A stretch of 30,505 nucleotides of DNA from Desulfurobacterium sp. (lineage in GTDB: Bacteria > Aquificota > Aquificia > Desulfurobacteriales > Desulfurobacteriaceae), in assembly GCA_026988135.1 (NCBI GenBank), contig JALSLT010000111.1, positions 1-30,505 of the forward strand. Direction: 5' to 3'. Shown here piece by piece: positions 1 to 8,000 of the stretch (its first letter is position 1; each line of letters starts with the position of its first letter). A program made the translations under genes and the position numbers. The notes under the pieces are model-generated. The model was not told where the DNA came from. It saw only the letters and a list, made by a program, of their open reading frames with translations, and ran no database searches.

Positions 1-730
1 CACCAGCAAAAGTTTCATTTTTTGTTTCGATAATTTTTTTAAATTTCCATGATAAATAAGCAGCCGGCGATTTCTCTGCCTGAACTGTGTATATTTTTAT
101 TTTAGGATTTAATGTTTTGAAAACGGTGACTGCTGCGGCAACTTCGCTTCCTGCACCCAAGGGCAATATTATAGAATCGATATCAGGTAAATTGTCATAA
201 ATTTCTAAAAATTCTGTTCCCACTCCGTTTATTAGCAAAGGTTCATCAGCCGGATGGACGTAATAGGCTTGTGTTTCCTTGATTATTTCGTTAACGACCA
301 TTGAAGCTTCTTCAAAAGTTTCTCCGGATTCTATTACTGTTGCACCGGTTTCTTTTATTTTTTTGATTTTTGATTCTGCACTGTTTTTAGGAATAACAAC
401 AGTTGCCTTTATTCCGTTAAGCATTGCGGATGTGGCAACGGAAAGGCCGTGATTTCCAGTTGAGAATGTTATAACGTGAGTTATTCCTTTATCTTTTAGG
501 TGATAAAGCAGGTTTAGTCCTCCGCGTATTTTGAAACTTCCTGTAATATTGTGGTTTTCATGTTTTATATATATTTCAGAGTCAAGTAATTTGGATAGTT
601 TTTCATTTTTTGCCAGAAGTGTCGGTGATAAATGACGATAAACTGTTTTCTTTGCCCTTATAGCCTCAGAAAGGTTTACCGGATAATTTTTCAACGATTT
701 TTCTATGTCCGGAATGTTGTAGCTCTTCAT
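1..730 (-). CDS. Threonine/serine dehydratase family PLP enzyme (partial, C-terminus outside window)
   Basis: Reading the minus strand from the ATG at 730 gives 243 uninterrupted codons that run off the left edge, so the C-terminal part is missing. The start has GGAG about 8 nt upstream. The product is a fold-type II PLP enzyme: it has the Schiff-base lysine motif GSFKIRGG and the phosphate/substrate loop STGNHG, both typical of threonine ammonia-lyases and relatives. The glycine-rich loop reads LGAGSE rather than the usual GGGG, and a downstream SPAAYLSWK stretch resembles the EutB-like (hydroxyectoine dehydratase) branch. By family knowledge such enzymes deaminate threonine or serine to an oxo acid plus ammonia. 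The exact substrate cannot be fixed because the C-terminus, including any regulatory ACT domain, is not visible. It is divergent from the gene at 856. Confidence 0.85.
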   Translation of the reverse strand, partial: MKSYNIPDIEKSLKNYPVNLSEAIRAKKTVYRHLSPTLLAKNEKLSKLLDSEIYIKHENHNITGSFKIRGGLNLLYHLKDKGITHVITFSTGNHGLSVATSAMLNGIKATVVIPKNSAESKIKKIKETGATVIESGETFEEASMVVNEIIKETQAYYVHPADEPLLINGVGTEFLEIYDNLPDIDSIILPLGAGSEVAAAVTVFKTLNPKIKIYTVQAEKSPAAYLSWKFKKIIETKNETFAG

Positions 731-794
731 AATGTCGCTCCGATAGATTTTGTTTATTTAAAGTAGCATATGTTTTCTTTTATTTGAATTATCT

Positions 795-822
795 TTGCCA
801 TGTTTAAAATTTAACCTAAATT
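795..822 (+). promoter_or_regulatory. Possible promoter for the 856-3766 gene run
   Basis: TTGCCA at 795-800 and TAAATT at 817-822 are separated by 16 nt in the divergent gap, about 34 nt before the first start codon. The match to the sigma70 consensus is moderate in an AT-rich stretch, so this is only a candidate. Confidence 0.25.
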
Positions 823-855
823 TTTCTTTGCAAATCCTAATTAAGGAGAATTTTT

Positions 856-1098
856 ATGGAAAGAACAAAAGGACAAAAAATTCTTGAAATAGTAGCATCA
901 GTTTTTGGAGTTACAGGACTGTTTATTACGGCACTTGGGTATCCTAATATCGGTTTTACGGTGGCTTTGGTTGCTTCCTCTCTTTATGCTATGTATGCTT
1001 ATAAAACTAAGCAGTATGGTATCTTAACCAGCTCTCTCATTTACGCGATAGTTGAGATAATAGGTATTGTCAATTGGACTTTTGGCAATGGAAAATAA
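856..1098 (+). CDS. Small three-helix membrane protein, unknown function
   Basis: This 80-aa protein starts at an ATG preceded by AAGGAGAA. It is almost entirely hydrophobic, with three likely membrane segments at about residues 11-30, 33-48 and 54-74, linked by short loops containing KTKQYG and a C-terminal NW motif. The shape is reminiscent of one half of PnuC-type vitamin transporters, but I see no diagnostic motif and do not assign it. It overlaps the next gene by 11 nt in a different frame, so translation of the two is probably coupled. It is the first gene of the run that extends to 3766. The function is not recognised. Confidence 0.75.
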   Translation: MERTKGQKILEIVASVFGVTGLFITALGYPNIGFTVALVASSLYAMYAYKTKQYGILTSSLIYAIVEIIGIVNWTFGNGK

Positions 1099-2182
1099 AA
1101 CGGTTTTCAATCTTTTTGCCGTTTCCCAACCGGGAATAGAAGAAATCACTCTTTCAGAGCTTGGAAGTGTTGGAATAGAAGGAAAAGTAGTTCCCGGAGG
1201 TGTTGAGTTTAAGGGAGGTTTAAAAGAGCTTTATCTTGCAAATCTTTCACTTAGAACTGCTAATCGTATTCTTTTAAGGGTTGCCTCTTTTAAAGTTAAA
1301 ACGTTTCCTGATCTTGTAAGAAAAGTTTCCCGATATCCATGGGCTATCTATTTTCCTTATTCTCAAAATGTTAAGGTGAGAGCTACCTGTAAAAAATCAA
1401 AACTTTACCATTCGGAGGCGGTTGCCGAAAGAGTTTTAAGGGGAATTCATAGTAGATTGAGATATAAACTTGGGGAAGCAAAGTTTGAAGATGAGGGGAC
1501 CTCCATTATTGTAAGGTTGGAGAACGATATCTGTACCATAAGCGTTAACAGCTCCGGTAAACCTCTGCATAAAAGAGGGTATAGAGTTATGGAAACGGAA
1601 GCACCTTTAAGGGAAAACCTTGCGTCTGCAATTATATTGGCTTCGGGCTGGGATAAAAAAACACCTCTTGTTGATCCTTTTTGTGGTTCGGGAACTATTC
1701 CGATAGAGGCTGCAATGATAAGTGCAAATATTCCTCCGGGAATCAGGAGGGATTTTGCGTTCATGGATTGGAAAAATTTTGATAAAAAACTGTTTGAATC
1801 TATAAAAAAAGAGCTTGAATCGGGTATTATATCTCAAACGTCTGTTTACGGTTTTGATATATCGGATGAGGCGATTGATGCTTCAATGGAAAATGCAGCC
1901 TATTTTAATTTGAAAATAAACTTTGAAAAGAGCTCTTTCCCTTTTCAGGGTCTTCCCGAGATAGCTTATGTTGTGACAAATCCACCTTATGGAAAAAGAA
2001 TAATTACCGATACGGTTGGCGTATATAGGGACTTTGGGAAGTGGATAAAAAAAGCTTTTCCGGCGGTAAAGGCGGCTTTTCTGGCTCCGGATAAGAGTTT
2101 TGCGAAGGCAACAGGTCTTAGATGTAAAGAGGTTTTAAACTTTTCAAATGGTGGAATAAAGGTTAGATTATATAGTAGCTGA
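1088..2182 (+). CDS. THUMP-domain class I SAM-dependent RNA methyltransferase (RlmL/YpsC-like)
   Basis: This is a 364-aa protein. The open frame begins further upstream at TTG 1067, but the ATG at 1088 gives the natural N-terminus (MENKTVFNLFAVSQPG), because family members begin with a short lead into the THUMP domain. The N-terminal ~160 residues match the ferredoxin-like/THUMP arrangement, including the HKRGYR motif at its end. The C-terminal half is a Rossmann methyltransferase: SAM-binding DPFCGSGTIPIEAA (motif I), then the catalytic TNPPYGKR (motif IV, NPPY), which indicates N2-guanine or N6-adenine methylation of RNA. By family knowledge the likely role is 23S rRNA m2G modification. The target base cannot be read from sequence. 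The start lies inside the upstream small gene. Confidence 0.88.
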   Translation: MENKTVFNLFAVSQPGIEEITLSELGSVGIEGKVVPGGVEFKGGLKELYLANLSLRTANRILLRVASFKVKTFPDLVRKVSRYPWAIYFPYSQNVKVRATCKKSKLYHSEAVAERVLRGIHSRLRYKLGEAKFEDEGTSIIVRLENDICTISVNSSGKPLHKRGYRVMETEAPLRENLASAIILASGWDKKTPLVDPFCGSGTIPIEAAMISANIPPGIRRDFAFMDWKNFDKKLFESIKKELESGIISQTSVYGFDISDEAIDASMENAAYFNLKINFEKSSFPFQGLPEIAYVVTNPPYGKRIITDTVGVYRDFGKWIKKAFPAVKAAFLAPDKSFAKATGLRCKEVLNFSNGGIKVRLYSS

Positions 2183-2204
2183 TAGTTTCGATTAGGAGTC
2201 TGTT

Positions 2205-2885
2205 TTGGATTTTGAGAAGTTTTCAGCTTTCGAATTGATAGAGCATTTTATTGATAATTCCCGTTATCCTGTTCTGACAGCGTCATTTAGCGTAAATACA
2301 GTTGTGCTTCTTTATTTTGCATTAAAAGTGAAACCTGATATAGAGGTTATATGTATCGATACAGGGTTGCTGTTCGAAGAAACTTACCGTTTTATGGAGC
2401 TTTTGAAAGAGAAGTGGAAAATTAATCTCAAAATTATAAAGCCTGAGCTTTCCGTGGAGGAGCAGGCTAAGTTCCACGGGGATAATTTATGGGAGAAAGA
2501 TCCTGATAAATGTTGTTTCTTGAGGAAGGTAAAACCCCTTGAAGGTTATTTTGAATCTAAAAGTGTTGATCTTTGGATTACCGGGCTAAGGAGAGATCAG
2601 TCAAAAACGAGAGAAGGTTTAAAGAAAGTTGAATTTCATAAATTTGCGTTTGGTGGAGATGTTATAAAAATTTGCCCTCTGGCTGATTGGACGGGAAAAG
2701 AGGTTTGGAAGTTTATATATGATAAAGAGCTTTTTTATAATCCACTCTATGATAAAGGTTATTCAAGTTTTGGATGTGTTCCTTGTACGAATTTGTCAGT
2801 GTCTTCCGATGAGCGTTCCGGTAGATGGCAGGGCAAGAGTAAAACGGAATGTGGAATTCATACATTTACTGAAAAAGTGGAGTAA
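2205..2885 (+). CDS. cysH: Thioredoxin-dependent adenylylsulfate (APS) reductase, 4Fe-4S type
   Basis: This 226-aa protein of the PAPS/APS reductase family starts at TTG 2205, with AGGAG 6 nt upstream. The N-terminal ATP-pyrophosphatase-like fold has TASFSVNT as its P-loop equivalent, then CIDTGLLFEETY and the WITGLRRDQSKTR signature. Paired cysteines at 103-104 and a CxxC at 191/194 form the four-cysteine set that binds a [4Fe-4S] cluster. This set separates assimilatory APS reductases from PAPS reductases that lack it. The C-terminal ECGIH motif (Cys216) carries the catalytic cysteine that forms the S-sulfo intermediate. By family knowledge it reduces APS to sulfite and AMP with thioredoxin, in the cytoplasm, for cysteine synthesis. 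No ATP sulfurylase or sulfite reductase gene is adjacent. Confidence 0.9.
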   Translation: MDFEKFSAFELIEHFIDNSRYPVLTASFSVNTVVLLYFALKVKPDIEVICIDTGLLFEETYRFMELLKEKWKINLKIIKPELSVEEQAKFHGDNLWEKDPDKCCFLRKVKPLEGYFESKSVDLWITGLRRDQSKTREGLKKVEFHKFAFGGDVIKICPLADWTGKEVWKFIYDKELFYNPLYDKGYSSFGCVPCTNLSVSSDERSGRWQGKSKTECGIHTFTEKVE

Positions 2886-2918
2886 AATATAGGTGGAAAA
2901 TAGGTTTAGGAGGAGATT

Positions 2919-3173
2919 ATGCAGGAAGATTTGAGAAAAACCGAAAGACTTGCAAGGACAGTTGTTGCGGATTTTTTCTTGTATAACCAGGACAAGATTG
3001 ATAAAGCTCTGAAAGAGGGTGCATTATTTGATTTGTTAAGCGGAGAACTTGAGGATTCCGAGAAGTTTTATAATTCAAATGTTAATGCTGCCGTGAGGAA
3101 ATCATCAAACTACTTTTGGGATACGCTGTTTAACAGATTGATGAAGAGAGAATCCCAGTTACTTGACCTATAA
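2919..3173 (+). CDS. Conserved-looking 84-aa helical protein of unknown function
   Basis: The ATG is preceded by TTTAGGAGGAG with good spacing. The 84-aa product is predicted soluble, largely alpha-helical and charged, with no cysteine, no signal peptide and no membrane segment. The opening stretch (RLARTVVADFFLYNQDKI), a middle LLSGELEDSEKFYNSNV and a helical tail resemble small hypothetical proteins or domains I recall from Deltaproteobacteria, with the pattern AR-x-V-x-D-x-x-x-Y-N followed by E-x-x-x-x-Y-x-x-x-V. I cannot attach a function. It sits 33 nt after cysH and 29 nt before the UPF0114 gene, so all three are probably cotranscribed. Confidence 0.7.
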   Translation: MQEDLRKTERLARTVVADFFLYNQDKIDKALKEGALFDLLSGELEDSEKFYNSNVNAAVRKSSNYFWDTLFNRLMKRESQLLDL

Positions 3174-3202
3174 AAGAATAATAAGGAAGGAGTTTTTATA
3201 TT

Positions 3203-3766
3203 ATGACTGAAGAAAAAACAACTAATGAAAATAAAGATAAGGATTGTCTTTGCGAAGATAGACCTTTTTTAGAAAGGACATTCGAAAAAGCTTTGTGGGC
3301 CAGTCGTCTCCTTGTTCTTATAGCAGTTATCCCTTCTCTCGGTGCTTCGCTCGCTCTTTTTGTAATCGGAACTAATAAGATTTTTAAAGTTGTTGTTAAG
3401 ACGATGCAGAATTTTATGGATTATGATGCTGATTATTACAAGTATGCTATAGGTAATATTATTACTGCCGTAGATATATATCTTATCGCTACAGTAATGA
3501 TTATTTTTTCTCTCGGTTTATATGAGCTTTATGTGAGCAAACTTGAGCCTGCCGAAGCATCCGATAATGTTAAAATTTTGAATATTAAATCTCTTGAAGA
3601 TTTAAAAGCTAAACTTGCAAAAGTTGTTTTGATGGTTCTTATAGTTACATTTTTTAAGTATGCTCAAAGAGTGGCTTACACTACACCGATGGATTTGCTA
3701 ATATTCGGAGGGGCTATTTTAACGATAGCATTAACAGTGTACTTTACGGGAAAACATTCCAAATAG
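3203..3766 (+). CDS. UPF0114 family (YqhA-like) integral membrane protein
   Basis: This 187-aa protein has an ATG preceded by AAGGAAGGAG. A hydrophilic, acidic N-terminus (about 25 residues with CLC) is followed by the family opening FEKALWASRLLVLIAVIPS and four likely membrane segments at about residues 35-57, 88-112, 138-156 and 165-182. The segment DIYLIATVMIIFSLGLYELY is the hallmark of UPF0114. The family's biochemical role is unknown, and nothing in the sequence adds to it. It is the last gene before the ribosomal operon promoter. No clear terminator separates it from that promoter, so read-through into the L10 leader is possible. Confidence 0.85.
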   Translation: MTEEKTTNENKDKDCLCEDRPFLERTFEKALWASRLLVLIAVIPSLGASLALFVIGTNKIFKVVVKTMQNFMDYDADYYKYAIGNIITAVDIYLIATVMIIFSLGLYELYVSKLEPAEASDNVKILNIKSLEDLKAKLAKVVLMVLIVTFFKYAQRVAYTTPMDLLIFGGAILTIALTVYFTGKHSK

Positions 3767-3777
3767 ATTTTAAAATC

Positions 3778-3805
3778 TTGACAACGGTAAATTTATCCAT
3801 ATAAT
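3778..3805 (+). promoter_or_regulatory. Strong sigma70-type promoter of the rplJL-rpoBC operon
   Basis: A perfect TTGACA (3778-3783) and a perfect TATAAT (3800-3805) are separated by 16 nt. They lie about 165 nt upstream of rplJ and immediately before the structured leader. This is the best promoter match in the window. Confidence 0.85.
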
Positions 3806-3811
3806 TACCAC

Positions 3812-3970
3812 CAGCAGTTGGCGGTTGTAGAGGGTAGGTGTTTGCACTTAAATGTCGCAGGACAGCCTGCTGAGACCGGAGGAGTAGTCTATCGTGTTTT
3901 CAGGTGCTATTCTTTCAGTTTTACTTCCCTCTACTATCCCAACATTTAAAACCTTAAGGAGGTAGCTCCT
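3812..3970 (+). promoter_or_regulatory. Structured L10 (rplJ) mRNA leader, probable L10-L12 autoregulatory site
   Basis: The ~160-nt untranslated stretch between promoter and rplJ is rich in possible pairings. A long-range 8-bp helix joins GTAGAGGG (3827-3834) to CCCTCTAC (3927-3934) and encloses smaller hairpins. These include GCAGG/CCTGC near 3857-3870 and AGAC/GTCT around the purine-rich CCGGAGGAG. This layout matches ribosomal protein L10 leaders, in which the L10-(L12)n complex binds its own mRNA and limits translation. I identified it by position and structure, not by a covariance model. Confidence 0.6.
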
Positions 3971-3971
3971 T
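3956..3971 (+). promoter_or_regulatory. Hairpin sequestering the rplJ ribosome binding site
   Basis: AAGGAG (3956-3961) and CTCCTT (3966-3971) form a perfect 6-bp stem with a GTAG loop. The 5' arm is the Shine-Dalgarno sequence and the 3' arm ends on the first base of the TTG start codon. The same arm can pair upstream (ACCT 3951-3954 with AGGT 3960-3963), which would give alternative states. Confidence 0.5.
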
Positions 3972-4495
3972 TGAAAACGAGAAAAGATAAAGCAGTTATT
4001 ATTGAAGAGCTCAAGGAGAAATTTTCCGGAGCACCCCTTGTCGTTCTTACGGACTTTCAAGGGATGAGCGTTGCTGAAAGTAGTGCTCTAAGGAGAAGTT
4101 TGAGAGAAGCAGGAGCAGAGTATAGGGTTGTGAAAAACACTCTTATGAGAAAAGCGTATCTTGATACGCCAGTAGAGCAAATAGCTGATGACTTTGTTGG
4201 TCCGACAGGTATAGCTTTTGCTTTTGAAGACATTGTAGCTGCAGCAAAGACTCTAAAAAAGTTTATCGAAGAAGATAGTAAACTTAAATTTAAGGCTGCG
4301 GTAATTGAAGGTAGAGTTGCTGACTATGACCAGCTAAAAGCACTTGCTTCTGTTCCTTCGAGAGAGGAATTACTCGGACAGCTTGCGTTTACGCTTAAGT
4401 ATCCGGTGAATGCCGTTGCGTGGTCTCTGGAAAATCTATTCCAGAAGCTTGTTGTTGTACTTGAAAATACTAAATCCGAAAAAGAAACAGCTTAA
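3971..4495 (+). CDS. rplJ: 50S ribosomal protein L10
   Basis: This 174-aa protein of normal family length uses a TTG start behind AAGGAGGT. The N-terminal domain carries recognisable L10 features: KAVIIEELKEKFSGAPLVVLTDFQGM, then LRRSLREAGAEYRVVKNTLMRKA, which includes the 23S rRNA-binding region. The C-terminal part is the helical spine to which L7/L12 dimers attach. L10 forms the base of the ribosomal stalk that recruits translation factors. It is first in the operon rplJ-rplL-rpoB-rpoC. The usual upstream partners rplK and rplA are absent here. Expression is probably controlled through the leader and the Shine-Dalgarno hairpin described separately. Confidence 0.97.
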   Translation: MKTRKDKAVIIEELKEKFSGAPLVVLTDFQGMSVAESSALRRSLREAGAEYRVVKNTLMRKAYLDTPVEQIADDFVGPTGIAFAFEDIVAAAKTLKKFIEEDSKLKFKAAVIEGRVADYDQLKALASVPSREELLGQLAFTLKYPVNAVAWSLENLFQKLVVVLENTKSEKETA

Positions 4496-4514
4496 TTGTA
4501 TAGGGAGGTAAAGA

Positions 4515-4898
4515 ATGGCTGAAATCACAAAAGACCAGATAGTAGAAGCTATTGAAAGCATGACAGTTCTTGAACTTGTTGAGCTTATCAACACGATCAA
4601 AGAGAAGTTTGGTGTATCAGATATGCCTGTTGTTGCTGCTGGGCCTGCAGTTGCCGGTGGTGCCGGTGAAGCTGCCGCAGCTGAAAAAACAGAATTTGAT
4701 GTGGTTCTTAAAAGTGCTGGAGCTAAAAAGATTCAAGTTATTAAAGTTGTAAGAGAGATTACAGGACTTGGACTTAAAGAAGCTAAGGCTCTTGTTGATG
4801 GTGCTCCAAATCCTGTAAAAGAAGGAGTATCAAAAGAAGAAGCTGAAGAGGTGGCTAAAAAGCTTGAAGAAGCAGGAGCTGAAGTAGAGGTTAAGTAA
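4515..4898 (+). CDS. rplL: 50S ribosomal protein L7/L12
   Basis: This 127-aa protein lies 19 nt after rplJ, with GGGAGGT as ribosome binding site. It has the three classic parts: an N-terminal dimerisation helix pair (residues 1-35, MTVLELVELINTIKEKFGV), an Ala/Gly-rich flexible hinge (about 40-57), and the C-terminal factor-binding domain beginning EKTEFDVVLK, with the conserved KIQVIKVVREITGLGLKEAK and the ending AEVEVK. Multiple dimers bind L10 and stimulate EF-Tu and EF-G GTPases. A strong hairpin follows the gene and may reduce transcription into rpoB, giving more L12 than RNA polymerase. Confidence 0.98.
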   Translation: MAEITKDQIVEAIESMTVLELVELINTIKEKFGVSDMPVVAAGPAVAGGAGEAAAAEKTEFDVVLKSAGAKKIQVIKVVREITGLGLKEAKALVDGAPNPVKEGVSKEEAEEVAKKLEEAGAEVEVK

Positions 4899-4952
4899 TT
4901 TTTTACAATTCTTGCAGATTAACATTATAGGATATAAATTTCTCCAGTTAGC

Positions 4953-4979
4953 GGGTGGTTGTCGGATTGACAACCACCC
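4953..4979 (+). terminator. rplL-rpoB intercistronic hairpin (attenuator or processing site)
   Basis: GGGTGGTTGTC (4953-4963) pairs perfectly with GACAACCACCC (4969-4979) around a GGATT loop. The following TTGTTCTATTTT is U-rich but interrupted, so partial termination or RNA processing is more likely than a full stop. rpoB begins 36 nt later. Confidence 0.7.
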
Positions 4980-5015
4980 TTGTTCTATTTTAAAAACCAA
5001 AAAAGAGGGTGCAGT

Positions 5016-8000
5016 ATGAGTAAAATGCAGGCAATAAAAACAACAACAGGCATCAAACAGGAAAAATCCCTCCCCAGAAAAACTTTTGCTGATAGGGCTG
5101 AAGTTCTTCCGGTTCCAGACCTTCTTGAGTTTTCTTTTGAGTCTTACGGAAGGTTTCTTCAAATTGATAAACATCCGGAAAAAAGGGAAAACACCGGTCT
5201 TGAATCTGCGTTCAGACAAGCTTTTCCTATACTTGACGAATCTTCCGGTGTGGAAATTCACTACAAAGGTTATGAGATAGGTGATTGGTACTGTAAGTGT
5301 GGAAAGTATCATGGTCTTGGTGGTAAAGGAGTTGTGTGCTCAAGTTGTGGAATGGAGGTTATTTTCAGGCCTAAATACACTCCTGATGAATGTATAGAAA
5401 GAAGAGTTTCATATACGGCTCCTCTAAGAGTTCTTTTTGAGCTTCATGTGTGGCAAAAAGATCCTAAAACGGGTGAAAAAATAGCACCGATTATTAAAGA
5501 AAACAAAATGTATTTCGGAGAAATCCCCCTTATGAATGAGAAGGGGGCATTTATAATTAATGGTACTCAAAAGGTTGTTGTGAGTCAGCTTCACAGATCC
5601 CCTGGCCTTTTTTTTAAGAAGGAGATGTCTAAAACAACAACCGTAGCAAGGACTATAGATATAGCAAGCGTTATTCCTGCTATGGGTTCATGGATAGAGT
5701 TCGAAGTTCCTCATAACGATGTTCTTTATGTGAAAATCGATAGAAAGAGAAGATTTTTAGGAACATATCTTTTAAGGGCTTTTGGTGTTATTACAGATGA
5801 GCAGATTATCGATCTGTTTTACGGAGATGTTTTAGAGAAGTTTAAGGTTGTGGATGGTCACATAGTTGACGAGAATGGTGAGGTGAAAACTTCCGAAGAT
5901 ATGATAGGCTACTATCTGGTTGATTATGTTATTGACCCTGAGACCGGAGAAGTTAGTCAGGATGCTTACGAAGAGCTTTCTACAAGTTCAAGAAAACTTC
6001 CCGAAGGTGCTGAGTTCAGAGTTGTTCACAGGAAAGTTAAGCCTTATGGTGTTGTAATTATAAATACCCTTAGAAAAGAGAGAAGAGATAGAGTAAGGGA
6101 AAAAATAGATGATCCTCTCGTTGCTGCTTATGTTGAAATTTTCAGAAAAGTTAGACCGGGTGATACAGCAACTGTTGAAGGTGCAAAGAGGCTTTTTGAA
6201 ACGATGTTTTTTAGCACCAAACATTATGACCTTTCAAGGGTAGGTAGAGCTAAGATTAATGAAAAAGTTTATTCTCAGGATAAGCTGAAAGAGATAACAA
6301 AAGAAGATTTGACTTCCATAGATTGGTTGCCACCTCTTAAAATGGCAGAAGATGTAAAGAATGAAGATGGCGATATAGTTGTTCCGAAAGGGAAGTTTCT
6401 TGATAGGGAAATTGCAATAAAGCTTCTTGAGCTTTCGAATCTTGAGAAAGTGTCTGTCGAACCTGATTATGATGAAGCCGGAAGATTGCTTCATAAAGCA
6501 GACATATTGGGTACTGTTAAGACGCTTCTTGAGGTGCATGAGGGATTAAGAGGATATGACGATATTGATCATCTCGGAAATAGAAGAGTAAGAGGTGTAG
6601 GTGAGTTAGCAGAGATAGCGTTTAAATCTGGATTATTTAAACTGGAAAAAGCCGTGAGAGAGAAGCTTTCCGTTGCGGATGTTGAGTCCGTAATGCCTCA
6701 GGATTTGATAAATCCCAGAACTTCTATAAATCCTTTAAACGAGTTTTTTAACTTAACACAACTTTGCCAGTTTATGGATCAGACGAATCCTCTTTCTGAA
6801 ACAACTCACAAAAGGCGTCTTTCAGCACTTGGACCAGGTGGTTTGACAAGAGAGAGAGCCGGATTTGAGGTTCGTGACGTTCATCCGTCTCATTACGGTC
6901 GTATCTGTCCTATTGAAACGCCGGAAGGTCAAAATATTGGTCTTATAAATTCTTTGACCACTTACGGAAAGATAAACTGGCTCGGATTTCTAGAGACACC
7001 TTATAGAAAAGTTGTAAACGGAAAAGTTACTGATGAGATAGTTTATATGACTGCAGATGAAGGGGAAAATTTTGTTATAGCTCAGGCTAACGCTCCTATG
7101 GATGATGAAGGGAATCTCACTTCAGATATGGTTATGGCAAGACACAAGGCTGAATTTAAACTTGTTAAAAAAGAAGAAGTTCATCTTATGGATGTTTCTC
7201 CTAAGCAGGTGTTTTCAGTCTCTGCATCTTTGATTCCGTTTCTTGAGCATGATGATGCCAATCGTGCCCTTATGGGTTCTAACATGCAGCGTCAGGCTGT
7301 TCCTCTTATTAGGACTGAATCTCCGTTTGTCGCTACCGGAATGGAAAAGTCCCTTGCCCTGTTTAGTAGAGGAGCCATTGTGGCAAGACGTTCCGGAATA
7401 GTTGAAAGTGTAACTGCGGAAAAGATAATTATAAAAGTTGATTCAGATGAGATAGCGGAAGTTGGTATATCTGTTGATACGGGATTTGATGTTTATGAAC
7501 TTAAGAAGTTTAAAAAGTCAAACCAAAAGACTTGTGTTAATCAGCGCCCGATTGTTAAAAAAGGTCAAAGAATTGAAAAAGGGCAGATAATCGCTGATGG
7601 TCCTTCAATGGATAATGGTGAACTTGCTCTTGGTAAAAATGTTCTGATCGCCTTTATTCCATGGAGAGGATACAACTTTGAGGATGCTATCCTTGTAAGT
7701 GAAAGGTTGTTGAAAGAGGATGTGTACACTTCCATTCATATACAGGAGCTTGAATGTGAAGCTGTTGAGACAAAACTTGGAAGAGAAGAGATAACCAGGG
7801 ATATTCCCGGAGTACCGGAAGGTCTTTTAAGAAACCTTGATGAATCCGGTATCGTTAGGGTTGGTACGTACGTTAGGCCTGGCGATATTCTTGTAGGGAA
7901 AGTTACTCCGAAAGGGGAACAGGTTTTGACTCCGGAGGAGAAATTACTGCAAGCTATTTTCGGTGAGAAAGCCAAAGGAGTTAAAGATTCTTCTCTTTAT

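Noticed and set aside
4980..5015. An upstream extension of rpoB to 4980.
   Set aside because: It begins right after the hairpin, has no ribosome binding site, and its residues do not look like an RpoB N-terminus. ATG 5016 has GAGGGTG upstream.
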